Translations under genes and position numbers: made by a program | Shown: positions 1-9,633 of the stretch, piece by piece | How positions within the stretch are numbered: the stretch's first letter is position 1 | Layout: every line of letters starts with the position of its first letter | Notes under the pieces: model-generated | Told to the model about the DNA's origin: nothing | Databases searched by the model: none | Seen by the model: only the letters and a program-made list of their open reading frames with translations | Assembly: GCA_031292385.1 (NCBI GenBank) | Contig: JARLHE010000024.1 | Coordinates: forward strand, 1-64,000 | Source: Oligoflexia bacterium | Lineage (GTDB): Bacteria; Bdellovibrionota; UBA1018 | Direction of reading: 5' to 3' | DNA: 64,000 bases

Positions 1-330
1 CCGGGTCTGTTGAGCGAAGATGTGTCATCCGTATTGGTCCGGCTCTTGATTCAAAAGCATCCGGCCAATTTACATAATGCAGATAGCGATTTCGGCTGGC
101 AGCTTTTTTCAAAATATGGGAGGCAGCTCGCTCGATTTTCAAAGCTCAGTGTTTCACTTGCAGCGAAAAATCGCGATGAGTCTTTTCAGCGAGCGGCGAG
201 AATCGGGTCGGATCTTTTTGAATGTTATCCCTATCTTTCGAAAATGACTGTCAGTAACGGCGAGTGTGCCGCGATGTTGCGGGATATTTACGGATTTCCA
301 GCCGAACGGTCAGAGGTCACTTCAGAGTAA
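1..330 (+). CDS. C-terminal part of an unidentified protein (5' end outside window)
   Basis: The frame is open from base 1 to the TAA at 328-330, so this is most likely the tail of a longer gene; a TTG at 10 is the only early start candidate and has no convincing ribosome site. About 106 residues are visible, mixed alpha-helical in character with no motif I recognise. It sits at the edge of an AT-rich glycosylation locus and converges with a GT11 glycosyltransferase gene, so a polysaccharide or surface-modification role is possible, but that is from context only. Confidence 0.45.
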   Translation, partial: PGLLSEDVSSVLVRLLIQKHPANLHNADSDFGWQLFSKYGRQLARFSKLSVSLAAKNRDESFQRAARIGSDLFECYPYLSKMTVSNGECAAMLRDIYGFPAERSEVTSE

Positions 331-427
331 GCATTTTGTGACGCGTGAGCTTTGCGGTGGAAAAAAGAGCTCTTATTGACAGGGGCTGGTATCCACGGGT
401 CTGTGCGGATTTTTCTGAAGCCCTCGC

Positions 428-1273
428 TTATAGTCTGATCCAGTTTATCGGAATCAGGTCCTCCGGATCTAGGTCGTTCGTTCTGAACCAATTCCTTGGC
501 GCGATGACTGTTTTTGACCGCAATGGGTTGAGCCAAGCACCCCACCAGCTAAAGGTACTGTTCGCAATTATATGGTGCTTGCAGCTCGACATGAGTCTAA
601 GATCTTCATAGCCCTTTTGCGGAGGATTATGATTAACGTAAGTGGCGTTGCCTTCGATTTTCAAATTGTTTCGCACCCATTCTGGATCGTCGGAAAAGAC
701 AAAAAAACTTGGACTAGAAAATTTTCCATATATAAAGTCAATTGATTTTCGATAATAATCCAGGTCGAGAATGCCGTGAACCTGGGTCGCTGCAGCATTG
801 GAGACATAATCTCCTCTTCGAATATGGATGCTTACTGAGTTTGTCTCTCTTATCTTTTTTAGAGCCCCTTCATTATTCTCATCTGGCTGGGAAATAATAC
901 GAAGGTCCTCTCGTAATTGTTCGGCTATGCCTTCGAAATATTTCTCGCTCTGCCAATAGCCTTCAAGATAAATTGATCCTTTAATTTGTAAGTGCTTTTC
1001 AGAGTAATGGAAGTGCGGTTCTTTGTAGATTTTTGGCGTGCGATTAAAGAAGAAAAATTGGGAGGCGGGCTTTGTGAGTTTTTTGATTTGTTCTTGGGTC
1101 GCAGATTCTGCTTGAATGTTAAAATGGTCTAGTGCGTAATCGTGCACCTTATAAGTTTCAAAGGCGGTACAGTCCAAAAATAGAGTAGACCGCTGCCTAA
1201 TGGATAGCGCTCGTCCAAAAGCGTACTGAAAGAGCTGATTTCCAAGGCCGCCTACTAGCTTGACGATTACCAT
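428..1273 (-). CDS. GT11 alpha-1,2-fucosyltransferase-like glycosyltransferase
   Basis: The 281-residue protein has the GT11 signatures: the N-terminal VGGLGNQLFQYAFG nucleotide-sugar segment (residues 7-20), HIRRGDYV (150-157), FSDD (193-196) and NSTFSWWGAWL (238-248). GT11 enzymes transfer L-fucose from GDP-fucose to the 2-OH of an acceptor sugar, usually at the cytoplasmic face during O-unit or capsule assembly. Length is normal and the ATG start places the motif right at the N terminus. The nearby GDP-sugar genes (Gmd, a ColD-like dehydratase and an Fcl/ColC-like reductase) mean the true donor could be GDP-L-colitose rather than GDP-L-fucose. Family assignment is secure; the donor is inferred. 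Confidence 0.9.
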   Translation of the reverse strand: MVIVKLVGGLGNQLFQYAFGRALSIRQRSTLFLDCTAFETYKVHDYALDHFNIQAESATQEQIKKLTKPASQFFFFNRTPKIYKEPHFHYSEKHLQIKGSIYLEGYWQSEKYFEGIAEQLREDLRIISQPDENNEGALKKIRETNSVSIHIRRGDYVSNAAATQVHGILDLDYYRKSIDFIYGKFSSPSFFVFSDDPEWVRNNLKIEGNATYVNHNPPQKGYEDLRLMSSCKHHIIANSTFSWWGAWLNPLRSKTVIAPRNWFRTNDLDPEDLIPINWIRL

Positions 1274-1339
1274 GACTGGATATGATCGGTATCTTGACTT
1301 CTTGTCAATAAGCGTAAAATCGGTTACCCAAAAAGGATA

Positions 1340-2053
1340 ATGAAAATTAAAAAGGTTGCCCTTTGTGTCCTCACTCGAAATGAACTTCCCTGCCTAAAGG
1401 TTATCTTTCCAAAAATGCCTCGTCCTTCTCAAGAAGCCGGTTTTGACGCGATTTATGCTATAGATGGCGGTTCGACTGACGGTACCGTTGAGTTTTTTAG
1501 CGAAAATAACATCCCCGTAATTGCGCAGAGCAAGCGCGGTCGTGGCGAAGCGTTCTTGATAGCCTTTCGCGAGATTGACGCAGACGCATACGTCTTCTTC
1601 TCGCCGGATGGGAATGAGAGCATTGATGACATTTGCAAATTTAAGCCCATCCTCGAGTGTGGAGCCGACTTGGTCATTGCTTCTCGAATGATGAAGGGTG
1701 CCGTTAATGAAGAGGATCATCAGTTCTTGAGGCTTCGGAAGTGGGCTAATAATGCATTCAATCTTGCTGTAAATTTACTGTTTCGTCGGAAAGGCCAGTT
1801 TATCTCGGACTCGATCAATGGATTTCGGGCGATAACAAAGAGTGCCGCTGACAGACTTCAGCTCGACGCATGGGATTACACGATTGAGTATCAAATGACC
1901 ATGCGCGCGCTTAAGGCGAGGATGAAGATAGTCGAATTCCCTACAATTGAAGGGCAGAGAATTGCCGGCGAGACTGGTGCTCCAAGTTTTCAGACAGGCC
2001 TTCGATTTATTGGCCGCCTGTTCAAAGAGTTTTTTGCGGCACCCAGAGTGTAG
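1340..2053 (+). CDS. GT2 family glycosyltransferase (dolichol/polyprenyl-phosphate sugar transferase-like)
   Basis: 237 residues with a GT-A fold start (LCVLTRNELP), the nucleotide-binding IDGGSTDGT (41-49) and an SPDGN segment (88-92) in the place of the metal-binding DXD. No C-terminal membrane helices are evident. Its form resembles polyprenyl-phosphate mannose/glucose synthases that load a sugar onto a lipid carrier. The next gene starts 3 bases after this stop and encodes a multi-pass GT39/GT83-like membrane protein, which is the usual user of such lipid-linked sugars, so the two probably act as a pair. An AAGGA ribosome site precedes the ATG. Confidence 0.82.
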   Translation: MKIKKVALCVLTRNELPCLKVIFPKMPRPSQEAGFDAIYAIDGGSTDGTVEFFSENNIPVIAQSKRGRGEAFLIAFREIDADAYVFFSPDGNESIDDICKFKPILECGADLVIASRMMKGAVNEEDHQFLRLRKWANNAFNLAVNLLFRRKGQFISDSINGFRAITKSAADRLQLDAWDYTIEYQMTMRALKARMKIVEFPTIEGQRIAGETGAPSFQTGLRFIGRLFKEFFAAPRV

Positions 2054-2056
2054 AGA

Positions 2057-3532
2057 ATGATCCATTTTTATCAAAATAAGCGACGCTGGTGGGCCCAGCT
2101 ATTTTTTCTAATTATAGCATACCTTTTATCTCGGTTTAATAATTTAGACAGGGAGCTTGCGTCTGAAGAAGGCTTTTTTTTAATTCCCGGACGTAATTTT
2201 TTCGAGCATCGCGGTTATTTCGCTAGATTTGGCGAGTTTTTAAACACCACTGATCATGTTAATCCGTTCCACAAACCCCCGTTAGCGTCGCTTTTTTTAG
2301 GGGTGTTTTCATTTTTGAGTCATGACGGAATTGCGGGAGCCCGGCTAGTGCCGTTTCTGTCCGGCCTGTTCGTGTGCCTGCTCCCATTTTGTGTGACGTC
2401 ATCATGGCAGCCATCTGTCATTGTGCTGGTCGCTCCCTTCTTTTACGCGGCATCTTCTCATATGCAGACGGACCCTACGGTCGGCCTTGTTGGTTATTCT
2501 TTGGTTTTGATATATTGGGTGTCGATCTTTCAGGGGCGGCGTAACATTTTTCCGCTGTTATTAGGGGCGTCTTTTCTCTGGCTGGGAAAAATTGAAATTG
2601 CAATCATTGCTGGGGCTGCTTCCGTTGCCACGATACTGCTCATTGATAAAAAAACGCGCAAGCATGCACTGAAGGATGTCGCAGTTTGTAATTTTTTCGG
2701 ACTCGTCCTGTTTACTATGTGTTCTTGGCTGCTTGGGCTGACAGCAGGTTTTCCGTTTCGGAAGTCCGTGTTTGAGGTGTTCGGTACCATTTTTCGAATA
2801 TCAGCGGGGCTTAAATTTTCATTCGGAACGCTGCTGGAGCTATTAGGTATTATTCGGGATCAATGTGGCATTAGTCTCTTTTTTATAACCTTGATCCCAA
2901 TCGTGGTGGGTTCGATTTTTTTCAGTAGTCGGTACAATTCTAATGCGCGCAAGCTTCAATTATCGATGGTTCTTTTTTCTTTTGTACCGTTGGTTGTTTA
3001 TCTTAAGGGGGGCTATGTTGGCGACGGCTTTCCTCGATATTTTTTAGTCGTGTTCCCAAGCCTCTTTTTGGCTGCCGGCTTTGCGCTATCTAATATGGAT
3101 TCCAAACTTCGTTGGGCAACAACGGCTGTCATAATGACTTTGGCCGTTGCATTACTTTTGCCGCTTACGTTGCGATTATGGAAGCAGCCTGGAAATGTAA
3201 CTGTTCAGCGATATCAGTATGGTTTAGCTCAGGCCGTTGCGACACTTATCGAGAGGACAAAGTCCGGCGATCGGGTTTTTGGCGTTGAGAGAGCGATTTG
3301 GTACGCACGAGACAGAAAATGGACGATCGTAGAGGGATATGAGCCATATCCTGAGTTCCATGAGGCCGCGCTTAAAGTTGCGCCGCTTGCAGCCGGCGGA
3401 ATATTTCTTAAAGGACAGGTGGCTGATTCAAGGTTTTTTCCAATTACCGGCCAGATCGTTGATATTTTGCGTCAGCGAAATTTTGTGCTTTATGATGTGG
3501 GCGATTACCTTGTTTTTGCACGCCCTAAATAA
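2057..3532 (+). CDS. multi-pass membrane glycosyltransferase, GT39/ArnT-like
   Basis: 491 residues with about ten hydrophobic segments. A short cytoplasmic N terminus is followed by an early periplasmic loop containing acidic residues (SEEGFF, residues 36-41) after the first helix. That is the layout of the lipid-linked-sugar-dependent GT-C enzymes (PMT/ArnT class), where the acidic loop holds catalysis. The C-terminal ~110 residues look soluble. It follows a GT2 lipid-sugar synthase by 3 bases, supporting a two-gene unit that modifies a lipid or glycan on the periplasmic side. The coding DNA is AT-rich with T-runs, unlike the GC-rich genes after 14 kb. Exact acceptor unknown. Confidence 0.7.
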   Translation: MIHFYQNKRRWWAQLFFLIIAYLLSRFNNLDRELASEEGFFLIPGRNFFEHRGYFARFGEFLNTTDHVNPFHKPPLASLFLGVFSFLSHDGIAGARLVPFLSGLFVCLLPFCVTSSWQPSVIVLVAPFFYAASSHMQTDPTVGLVGYSLVLIYWVSIFQGRRNIFPLLLGASFLWLGKIEIAIIAGAASVATILLIDKKTRKHALKDVAVCNFFGLVLFTMCSWLLGLTAGFPFRKSVFEVFGTIFRISAGLKFSFGTLLELLGIIRDQCGISLFFITLIPIVVGSIFFSSRYNSNARKLQLSMVLFSFVPLVVYLKGGYVGDGFPRYFLVVFPSLFLAAGFALSNMDSKLRWATTAVIMTLAVALLLPLTLRLWKQPGNVTVQRYQYGLAQAVATLIERTKSGDRVFGVERAIWYARDRKWTIVEGYEPYPEFHEAALKVAPLAAGGIFLKGQVADSRFFPITGQIVDILRQRNFVLYDVGDYLVFARPK

Positions 3533-3548
3533 ACAGCGATAGATCCAC

Positions 3549-4589
3549 CTACATGAGTCCACGGTCTCGAAGGAACCAGTCGATCGTTCTTTCAAGGCCG
3601 GCACGGAAGGTGACGCTTGCTCGATATCCAAGTTCTGCCTCGGCTTTCGAAGTGTCGCACATCCGGCGGGGTTGCCCAGTAATGCCTTGTGGATCGAACA
3701 CAGGAATTAGCTTCTTTTTCATCCGTGTCCCTACGATCTCTGCGACTAAAAACGCCAGTTCGCGGATCGTTATTTCCTCGTGGGCGCCTAGATTGACTGG
3801 ATCGGCTTTGGGGTAGCGCGCAGCGACCTCAAGTAGTCCACGTGCGAAGTCATCGACATAGAGAAAGGATCGTGAATGACTACCATCGCCCCATACAGTT
3901 AGTTTGCCGTCGACATTCTCCACCGCTTTCAGGATAAGTGCAGGAATGACGTGAGACGTTTTTGGGTCGAAGTTGTCTCGCGGGCCATAGGCATTGTAGG
4001 GTCGGGCAATCGCCACAGGAAGGCCAAATTCCTCCGAGTATTTTTTACCCAGATATTCCTCCATGCGTTTTGCCCATCCGTAACCGGAATTGGTCGGTTC
4101 GGGTTCTCCCTGCATGCCTTCGCTCTCTGGTGTGGGCAACGTGCAGAATCGTGGATAAACGCATGCGGAACTAGTCACCAAGAACCGTTCGATATTTAAA
4201 TTGTTGGCGGCTCGTATCGTATTGAAGAATGCTTGTAAGTTATCTTGGAAAATCGATGCCGGATGATTTTTATTATACTCGATGCCCGCGACGGTGGCCG
4301 CGACGTGGAGGACCACTGAAGTACCGGTCAGGCCTTTGCTGATAGCAGTCGGATCAAATAGGTCAACTTGGCGCAACTCAACATTTGGTAAAGCTGCCTG
4401 AAGAAATGTCGGCTCTTTCTGACGTGTCAAAACGATGGGGCGTGCACCGAGTTGTATGAGCTGCTCTACAAGATGGCTGCCAATAAAACCGCTTCCACCA
4501 GTAACCGCGACCTTTCGTCCATGGAAAAAGCTTCGTGTTTCTGTGTGAAAATCTTTTTCCTGAACCTGGGAGCGATATTCCGTCTTCAT
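3549..4589 (-). CDS. NAD(P)-dependent epimerase/reductase, GDP-L-fucose or GDP-L-colitose synthase-like
   Basis: 346-residue extended short-chain dehydrogenase: Rossmann GGSGFIGSHL (31-40), catalytic Ser in TSSACVYP (139-146) and YGWAK (Tyr170, Lys174). The segment YGPRDNFDP..SHVIPALI and WGDGSHSRSFLYVDD are typical of Fcl-type 3,5-epimerase/4-reductases. It is ~25 residues longer than usual at the N terminus. In a Gmd pathway such an enzyme makes GDP-L-fucose from GDP-4-keto-6-deoxymannose; its close homologue ColC makes GDP-L-colitose from the 3-deoxy analogue. Because a ColD-like enzyme is encoded two genes upstream on the same strand, ColC function is a real alternative. Eleven bases separate it from gmd. 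Confidence 0.82.
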   Translation of the reverse strand: MKTEYRSQVQEKDFHTETRSFFHGRKVAVTGGSGFIGSHLVEQLIQLGARPIVLTRQKEPTFLQAALPNVELRQVDLFDPTAISKGLTGTSVVLHVAATVAGIEYNKNHPASIFQDNLQAFFNTIRAANNLNIERFLVTSSACVYPRFCTLPTPESEGMQGEPEPTNSGYGWAKRMEEYLGKKYSEEFGLPVAIARPYNAYGPRDNFDPKTSHVIPALILKAVENVDGKLTVWGDGSHSRSFLYVDDFARGLLEVAARYPKADPVNLGAHEEITIRELAFLVAEIVGTRMKKKLIPVFDPQGITGQPRRMCDTSKAEAELGYRASVTFRAGLERTIDWFLRDRGLM

Positions 4590-4599
4590 TTTGGGTCCG

Positions 4600-5604
4600 T
4601 TATACTTTCATCTTATCTTCGATGCCAAGCAGTTTCAGATCTGCTCGAACCATCATTTGAACTAGTTCGTCAAACGACGTTTTCGGCTTCCAACCCAGTG
4701 TCCTCTCGGCCTTGGTTGCATCGCCAATTAACAAGTCCACTTCGGCCGGGCGAAAGTATCTTGGGTCGATCTCAACGTATTTATTCCAGTCCAAACCAAC
4801 CGCTCCGAATGCTCGGTCTAAAAAGTCGCGAATACTCCAGGTTTTTCCAGTCGCAATTACGTAATCATCAGGTGCATTCTGCTGAAGCATAAGCCACATA
4901 GCCTCTACGTAATCTTTAGCAAAACCCCAGTCTCGACGGGCATCAAGGTTTCCGAGATAAAGCTTGCTTTCCTTGCCGGCCAGAATCTGAGCGAGTCCTC
5001 GGGTAATCTTTCGAGTTACGAAGGTCTCGCCGCGCCGAGGGCTCTCATGATTGAAGAGGATTCCGTTGGATGCGTGTAAATTGTATGATTCGCGATAGTT
5101 TACCACCTGCCAGTAACTAAATACTTTAGAGCAGCCGTAGGGGCTACGTGGGTAAAACGGCGTCGTTTCTTTCTGTGGGATTTCGAGAACCTTTCCAAAC
5201 ATCTCAGAGCTCGATGCTTGATAGAATCGGATTGACCTAATCGCGCCCACATTCTTGATCGCCTCAAGCAATCGAGTTGTGCCCACTGCGACAATATCGG
5301 CTGTATAAATCGGCTGATCGAACGAAACACGAACATGGCTTTGGGCGCCAAGGTTGTAAACCTCGTCGGGTTCGATTTGGTCGAGTAGCTTTTCAAGACA
5401 GCTTGCGTCCGATAGATCGCCATAGTGAAGCTTCAGTTTTACAGATTCATGGTGAGGATCTTCAAATATGTGCGCGATTCTGCCAGTATTAAACGAAGAG
5501 GAGCGTCGAATGATCCCATGGACCTCATATCCTTTGCTGAGCAGAAATTCTGCCAAGTAGGATCCGTCTTGTCCGGTAATGCCGGTGATGAGCGCTTTTT
5601 TCAT
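4600..5604 (-). CDS. gmd: GDP-mannose 4,6-dehydratase
   Basis: 334 residues. N-terminal [15 protein letters not shown] (8-22) binds [15 protein letters not shown] is the Gmd-specific loop, SSSEM (131-135) holds the catalytic Ser/Thr-Glu pair and YGCSK (Tyr156, Lys160) the Tyr-Lys pair; NYRESY and [16 protein letters not shown] are near-invariant Gmd segments. It converts GDP-D-mannose to GDP-4-keto-6-deoxy-D-mannose, the branch point to fucose, rhamnose, perosamine and colitose. The start overlaps the end of the upstream PLP-enzyme gene by four bases (ATGA), so the two are translationally coupled. Confidence 0.95.
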   Translation of the reverse strand: MKKALITGITGQDGSYLAEFLLSKGYEVHGIIRRSSSFNTGRIAHIFEDPHHESVKLKLHYGDLSDASCLEKLLDQIEPDEVYNLGAQSHVRVSFDQPIYTADIVAVGTTRLLEAIKNVGAIRSIRFYQASSSEMFGKVLEIPQKETTPFYPRSPYGCSKVFSYWQVVNYRESYNLHASNGILFNHESPRRGETFVTRKITRGLAQILAGKESKLYLGNLDARRDWGFAKDYVEAMWLMLQQNAPDDYVIATGKTWSIRDFLDRAFGAVGLDWNKYVEIDPRYFRPAEVDLLIGDATKAERTLGWKPKTSFDELVQMMVRADLKLLGIEDKMKV

Positions 5605-6806
5605 TGAAAGAACCTTTTTACAGTTTGAATTACATGCTCGATTTCCGCATCCGACATTAACGGATGGGATCCCCAGAATAGACCACGGTCCATTACCTGG
5701 TCCGCTCCATTGAGCTCTCCCGCGATGCGGTGCGGAATTTTCTTAAATGCCGGTTGTCTTGCTAAGTTGCCACAAATAATCGGACGCGTCTCAATGCCAT
5801 TAGTCTCAAGATGGCGTTGGAGCCTGTCTCGTAATTGCCTCGTTTCGCACAAGATTGGAAATCCAAACCAAGTAGATTCTGTTCCGGGAGTAGTGCGCAT
5901 TGGAACAAACGATTTGTTGTCGATTAGGCTTCTAAACGCATTGATCCAGATTTTAGCAATTTCTTGTCTGCGCTTGTTGAAGCCTTCGAGCTTTTTGATC
6001 TGGTGAATGCCGAAGGCCGCATTTAATTCGGTGGGGCGGAGATTGAACCCGGAGTTAATAAAAAGGAATCGAGGGTCGATTTCTGGATATTGGGCCTCAA
6101 CTTCTTTACGGCGTCGTAGATGACGAGTCCATCCGTGAGCCCTCATGCAGCGAAAAAGCTCCGCTAAGTCATCATCTTGGGTGATGACCATGCCGCCTTC
6201 AATCGTCGTAATATGATGTGAAAAGAAAAAGCTGAAAGTCCCGATGTCTCCAAACGTGCCAACCATTTTGCCATTTTGGCGGGTTCCAAGGGCTTCGCAC
6301 GTGTCCTCAATTAGCCAAAGCTTATTTTGACGTGCAATGTCAAGAAGTGAGGGCATTATGACCGCGTTGCCCAGTACATGGACTGGACAAATTGCAGCGG
6401 TTCGCTCGCTAATTGCTGCTTCCACGGAGCGAAAATCCATTTGTAACGTCTCTGGATCGCTATCGACAAGCACAGGAACGCACCCGGCCTGCACGATTGG
6501 CCAGATCGTCGTTGACCATGTCACAGCTGGAACGATGACTTCGGCGCCAGGCCTTAGTCTCTTGTTGTTCCCACTGATACCAACGGCTGGGCATTCCGCG
6601 TTGGCTAAGGCAAAGAAAGCGAGCAGGTTTGCGGAAGAGCCAGAATTGACAAAGATTGCGTTTTTTACGCCTAAATGAGCTGCGAATGCCTCTTCAAATT
6701 GAGCGCATTGGCTGGCCATTGTAACTTGGCCTCCGCGCAGTACATCAATAGCGGCCTGAATTTCTTCCTCCCCGAATGTGGAGGCGTTTAAAGGGACTTT
6801 TATCAT
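5601..6806 (-). CDS. colD: PLP-dependent GDP-4-keto-6-deoxymannose 3-dehydratase (ColD-like)
   Basis: 401 residues of the DegT/DnrJ/EryC1/StrS fold. Where aminotransferases carry the PLP-binding lysine, this protein reads [15 protein letters not shown]: His197 aligns with that lysine. The His swap is the hallmark of the 3-dehydratases ColD and RfbH/E1. RfbH also has a cysteine-rich [2Fe-2S] site, absent here, while RAHGWTRHL and [16 protein letters not shown] match what I recall of ColD. ColD removes the 3-OH of GDP-4-keto-6-deoxymannose with PLP and glutamate. Coupled to gmd by a four-base overlap, it points to a GDP-colitose or related 3,6-dideoxysugar branch. An aminotransferase (perosamine) role is unlikely without the lysine. 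Confidence 0.83.
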   Translation of the reverse strand: MIKVPLNASTFGEEEIQAAIDVLRGGQVTMASQCAQFEEAFAAHLGVKNAIFVNSGSSANLLAFFALANAECPAVGISGNNKRLRPGAEVIVPAVTWSTTIWPIVQAGCVPVLVDSDPETLQMDFRSVEAAISERTAAICPVHVLGNAVIMPSLLDIARQNKLWLIEDTCEALGTRQNGKMVGTFGDIGTFSFFFSHHITTIEGGMVITQDDDLAELFRCMRAHGWTRHLRRRKEVEAQYPEIDPRFLFINSGFNLRPTELNAAFGIHQIKKLEGFNKRRQEIAKIWINAFRSLIDNKSFVPMRTTPGTESTWFGFPILCETRQLRDRLQRHLETNGIETRPIICGNLARQPAFKKIPHRIAGELNGADQVMDRGLFWGSHPLMSDAEIEHVIQTVKRFFQ

Positions 6807-6894
6807 TCCGACACCTTACGAAATTAGATGTTCCTGTGCAAGATCTTGAGCAAAAAAGCTTGTGAAATTATTGATCTGAAGATCGCCGACTCCA

Positions 6895-8940
6895 TTAAAA
6901 GTGTTCCCGTTTTATAGGGAAGGCGAATTCCTCTATACCGCCGTACAGATATAGAAATTGGATTGCGCCGATTAGCCATGTCCTTGGGCCGCTGGCTATG
7001 GCGGCTTTGCCGAGTTTGACCCCGAATGCGCTAAGATATAATCGGCGAATCACCAGCTCTTCCTGGATGTATTTTTTGAGCTTTCTTTTTCGATAAAAGG
7101 CCGGGGCATTTCTCCAGATTGCCGCGCAAATTTCAGGAAAAATATGAGCAAAAATTTCCGTCAGCTCTGAGTTAATGCTTTCGATGCGTACTGCAGAGGT
7201 TGCTGCCTCGGTAGTCTTTCGATCTATCTCTTTCCCTAATGCCGAACTGAGTCGTAATTGTGTTGTTGAAAATGCAATTTCAGATTGCTCGCTATCCTTG
7301 GTCGCTGCAATTTCATCGCTAGCCTGTCTTCGCGAAACTAATGTCTTTTGGACCTGGATTATCTTGCCTATTTCGGAAAGTCGGCACCATAGCGAATAGC
7401 CTCTGGAGTGCAAATCATCTCTGTTATATTCGCCGGCTTCCGAAACGGCGTTTTTTCGGTACATGACAGATGAGTGGCAAATACAATTACGGAAGTGGAG
7501 GTTGAAGTAATAGGACTCGGGTGTAAAACTCAGCTTATCTTTAGAGAGCCGCATTCCGCCCTCGCCAACGGTCTCGGTCATGCAAGTGGCCATTACACAG
7601 TCTTTGTTTTTTCTCAGTACGTCGACCTGTTGTTCTAGCCTATCGCACGATGAGAAATCGTCTGCGTTCAGTCGCGCGATATATTCGCCACGCGCCAGTT
7701 TGATGCCGGTATTCAATGTTTCTATGAGTCCAATATTTTTATCGTTTTGAATAATTCGGATTCGCCTGTCGTGGTATGCTTGGATGATTTCCGATGATCG
7801 ATCGGTGCTGCCATTATCGATGATTAACAGCTCGAAATTTGAAAACGTTTGCTTGAGAATGGATTCAATCGCTGTTTTTAGGAACTTTTCGCCATTGTAG
7901 ACAGGCATAAGCACCGTAACTTCCGGTGCGCCATAATTGAGTACTGACTTCGGAGATATCAATGCTGGATGTTTCAGGCGAAAAATAAAATGACTTCTAT
8001 TTAGCGCCTGAGCACAGATTAAAGTCAGGAGCGTGGGGCATTTTGCGATAAGCAAAAGGACCTTTCTAAGTCTCTTATCGCTAACGCCAAGCTGTGTTAA
8101 TTTTACTATTTTTTTCAGCGTAATGTTTGATCTGAACTTTTGCAAAAGAGATTTTCTGGCGTCGATCGCAACCAAAGGCATGCTTAGGTAGCTTGAGATT
8201 ACTTTGAGGTCTCCAATGAAAAAACGAAGGTCCATTATAGCGTCGTGCGGGCCGGGAGGGCGCCGTCTAATTCTAACCAGTTTCTCTGGGCTATAATCCA
8301 ATTTGTATTGTGCTGCAATTCTGGCCCACATTTCCCAATCTTCAGAATAGGAAAGCGACTCGTCGAAGAAGCCCACTTTTTCAAAGCATTCGCGTTTAAC
8401 AACGGCACCGCTAGCGCTGCTGCAGACTTTATTTCCATAAACAAGTTGCGGAAGCGCCCATCCTTTGACTGATCGATCAAGGTTGAATCCAGAGTAGCTC
8501 TCTAGCGGGTTGTTGCTTAGGTCGACTGGAATATAATCACAATAGACCAGTCCGAGTTCGCGGTCATTGGAGGCATGGAAAACGGCTATTTGCTTTTCTA
8601 ATTTGTTGGATAGCCAGATGTCGTCTGCGTCTAAAAATGCGACATATTTTGATTTACTTGCGGCGAGGCCTGCGTTTCTTGCTGCGTTTCTTTCCCCGTG
8701 TTCCTTCGTGATGACTACTAGTTTTTCATTAGTCTTTGCGATCTCGAGCAATATCTCCCTCGTTCGGTCGGTTGAGCCATCGTCAACGACGATTACATTT
8801 GATGGCGGTAGCGATTGATTAAGCGCGGATTGCACGGAGTCCAGGATATAATCCTGGCCGTTATAAACTGGGATGATCACGTCTACTGTCTCGTCCGACG
8901 AAGATGTTGCTATTTTTGCGCTAGGTAGGCGATTCTCCAT
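6895..8940 (-). CDS. bifunctional protein with two GT2 glycosyltransferase domains
   Basis: 681 residues. Domain 1 runs from ~19: VDVIIPVYNG, VVDDGSTD (51-58) and LDADD (103-107). Domain 2 starts at 341: VTVLMPVYNG, IIDNGSTD (373-380) and LNADD (424-428). Each has the nucleotide-binding and DXD metal site of an inverting GT-A enzyme, so both look active. The ~200-residue link and the ~130-residue tail are helical and charged with no recognised domain. Tandem GT2 proteins typically add two sugars in sequence to a growing polysaccharide. Same strand as the GDP-sugar genes, with an 88-base gap to the ColD-like gene. Sugar specificity cannot be read from sequence. Confidence 0.85.
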   Translation of the reverse strand: MENRLPSAKIATSSSDETVDVIIPVYNGQDYILDSVQSALNQSLPPSNVIVVDDGSTDRTREILLEIAKTNEKLVVITKEHGERNAARNAGLAASKSKYVAFLDADDIWLSNKLEKQIAVFHASNDRELGLVYCDYIPVDLSNNPLESYSGFNLDRSVKGWALPQLVYGNKVCSSASGAVVKRECFEKVGFFDESLSYSEDWEMWARIAAQYKLDYSPEKLVRIRRRPPGPHDAIMDLRFFIGDLKVISSYLSMPLVAIDARKSLLQKFRSNITLKKIVKLTQLGVSDKRLRKVLLLIAKCPTLLTLICAQALNRSHFIFRLKHPALISPKSVLNYGAPEVTVLMPVYNGEKFLKTAIESILKQTFSNFELLIIDNGSTDRSSEIIQAYHDRRIRIIQNDKNIGLIETLNTGIKLARGEYIARLNADDFSSCDRLEQQVDVLRKNKDCVMATCMTETVGEGGMRLSKDKLSFTPESYYFNLHFRNCICHSSVMYRKNAVSEAGEYNRDDLHSRGYSLWCRLSEIGKIIQVQKTLVSRRQASDEIAATKDSEQSEIAFSTTQLRLSSALGKEIDRKTTEAATSAVRIESINSELTEIFAHIFPEICAAIWRNAPAFYRKRKLKKYIQEELVIRRLYLSAFGVKLGKAAIASGPRTWLIGAIQFLYLYGGIEEFAFPIKREHF

Positions 8941-9633
8941 GACTTTTGCTTTTACATGATGTGGTCGCTTTTTGATCTATTTTTTTCGGTCATGACGGTT
9001 TCTATGCGATCCGATTTTTAAGCTGGGTGATTCATTGGCAGAAGAGGGGTTTAAAGTGGATAATCGGGATCTCGGGACCAGGCAGCCGCCGCGACCGACT
9101 ACAGGTGATGTGCCGGATCAAGTGCTTCCGCTCTCTCTTCTTCTACATGCCTCGGTTCTATCGCAAATGGTTTGGCACAAGGTCGGACAAAAATGACCAT
9201 CGAGATCTGATTCCGGCGGGCGGTTTAAGACTTTAACGAACGTTGAGTGACGGGTTGCGTTAATTATGGGCGGGTCGAAGACCGCGATAAATACGCTAGC
9301 AGGATAGAAACTCCGCTTTCCAAAGCGCTCTTGCACCTATAAATTTGCGAGATCTCAGAACTTGGCAGCCTAGCAACTCTAGTGCTCAAGACTTAAGGGA
9401 GCCGCAGTCATAAAAATTCATAGGTCGCCGCGAGCATGCATGAACCAAAAATCTTCGTAATAAAACCGGCTTTGGTCCAGCCGCAAGAATTTATTGGTGA
9501 GCATCGTAGTGCCCCTATGCTTGTCTCTGGTGGATTTCGAGATCAGTATTACGACATCCATCCACAAATTTCTGAGTATCGGCCTCTGCCAGGGGCTCTT
9601 TTGGTCGAATTAAATTTTGAGTAAATTCTAACT
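8941..9633. other. ~690-base AT-rich stretch without a convincing gene
   Basis: Between the double GT2 gene and the FkbM gene I find no recognisable coding region. Short frames exist; the best is a 62-codon ORF on the plus strand at 9436-9624, ending ten bases before the FkbM start, but it matches nothing I know and lacks a clear ribosome site. The stretch could hold decayed glycosylation-gene remnants, as its flanks do, plus the promoter for the FkbM gene. No tRNA, repeat or strong hairpin was seen. Confidence 0.4.

Noticed and set aside
9118..9336. 72-codon minus-strand frame in the gene-poor stretch
   Set aside because: No homology I can recognise, no ribosome site, and composition typical of random AT-rich DNA.
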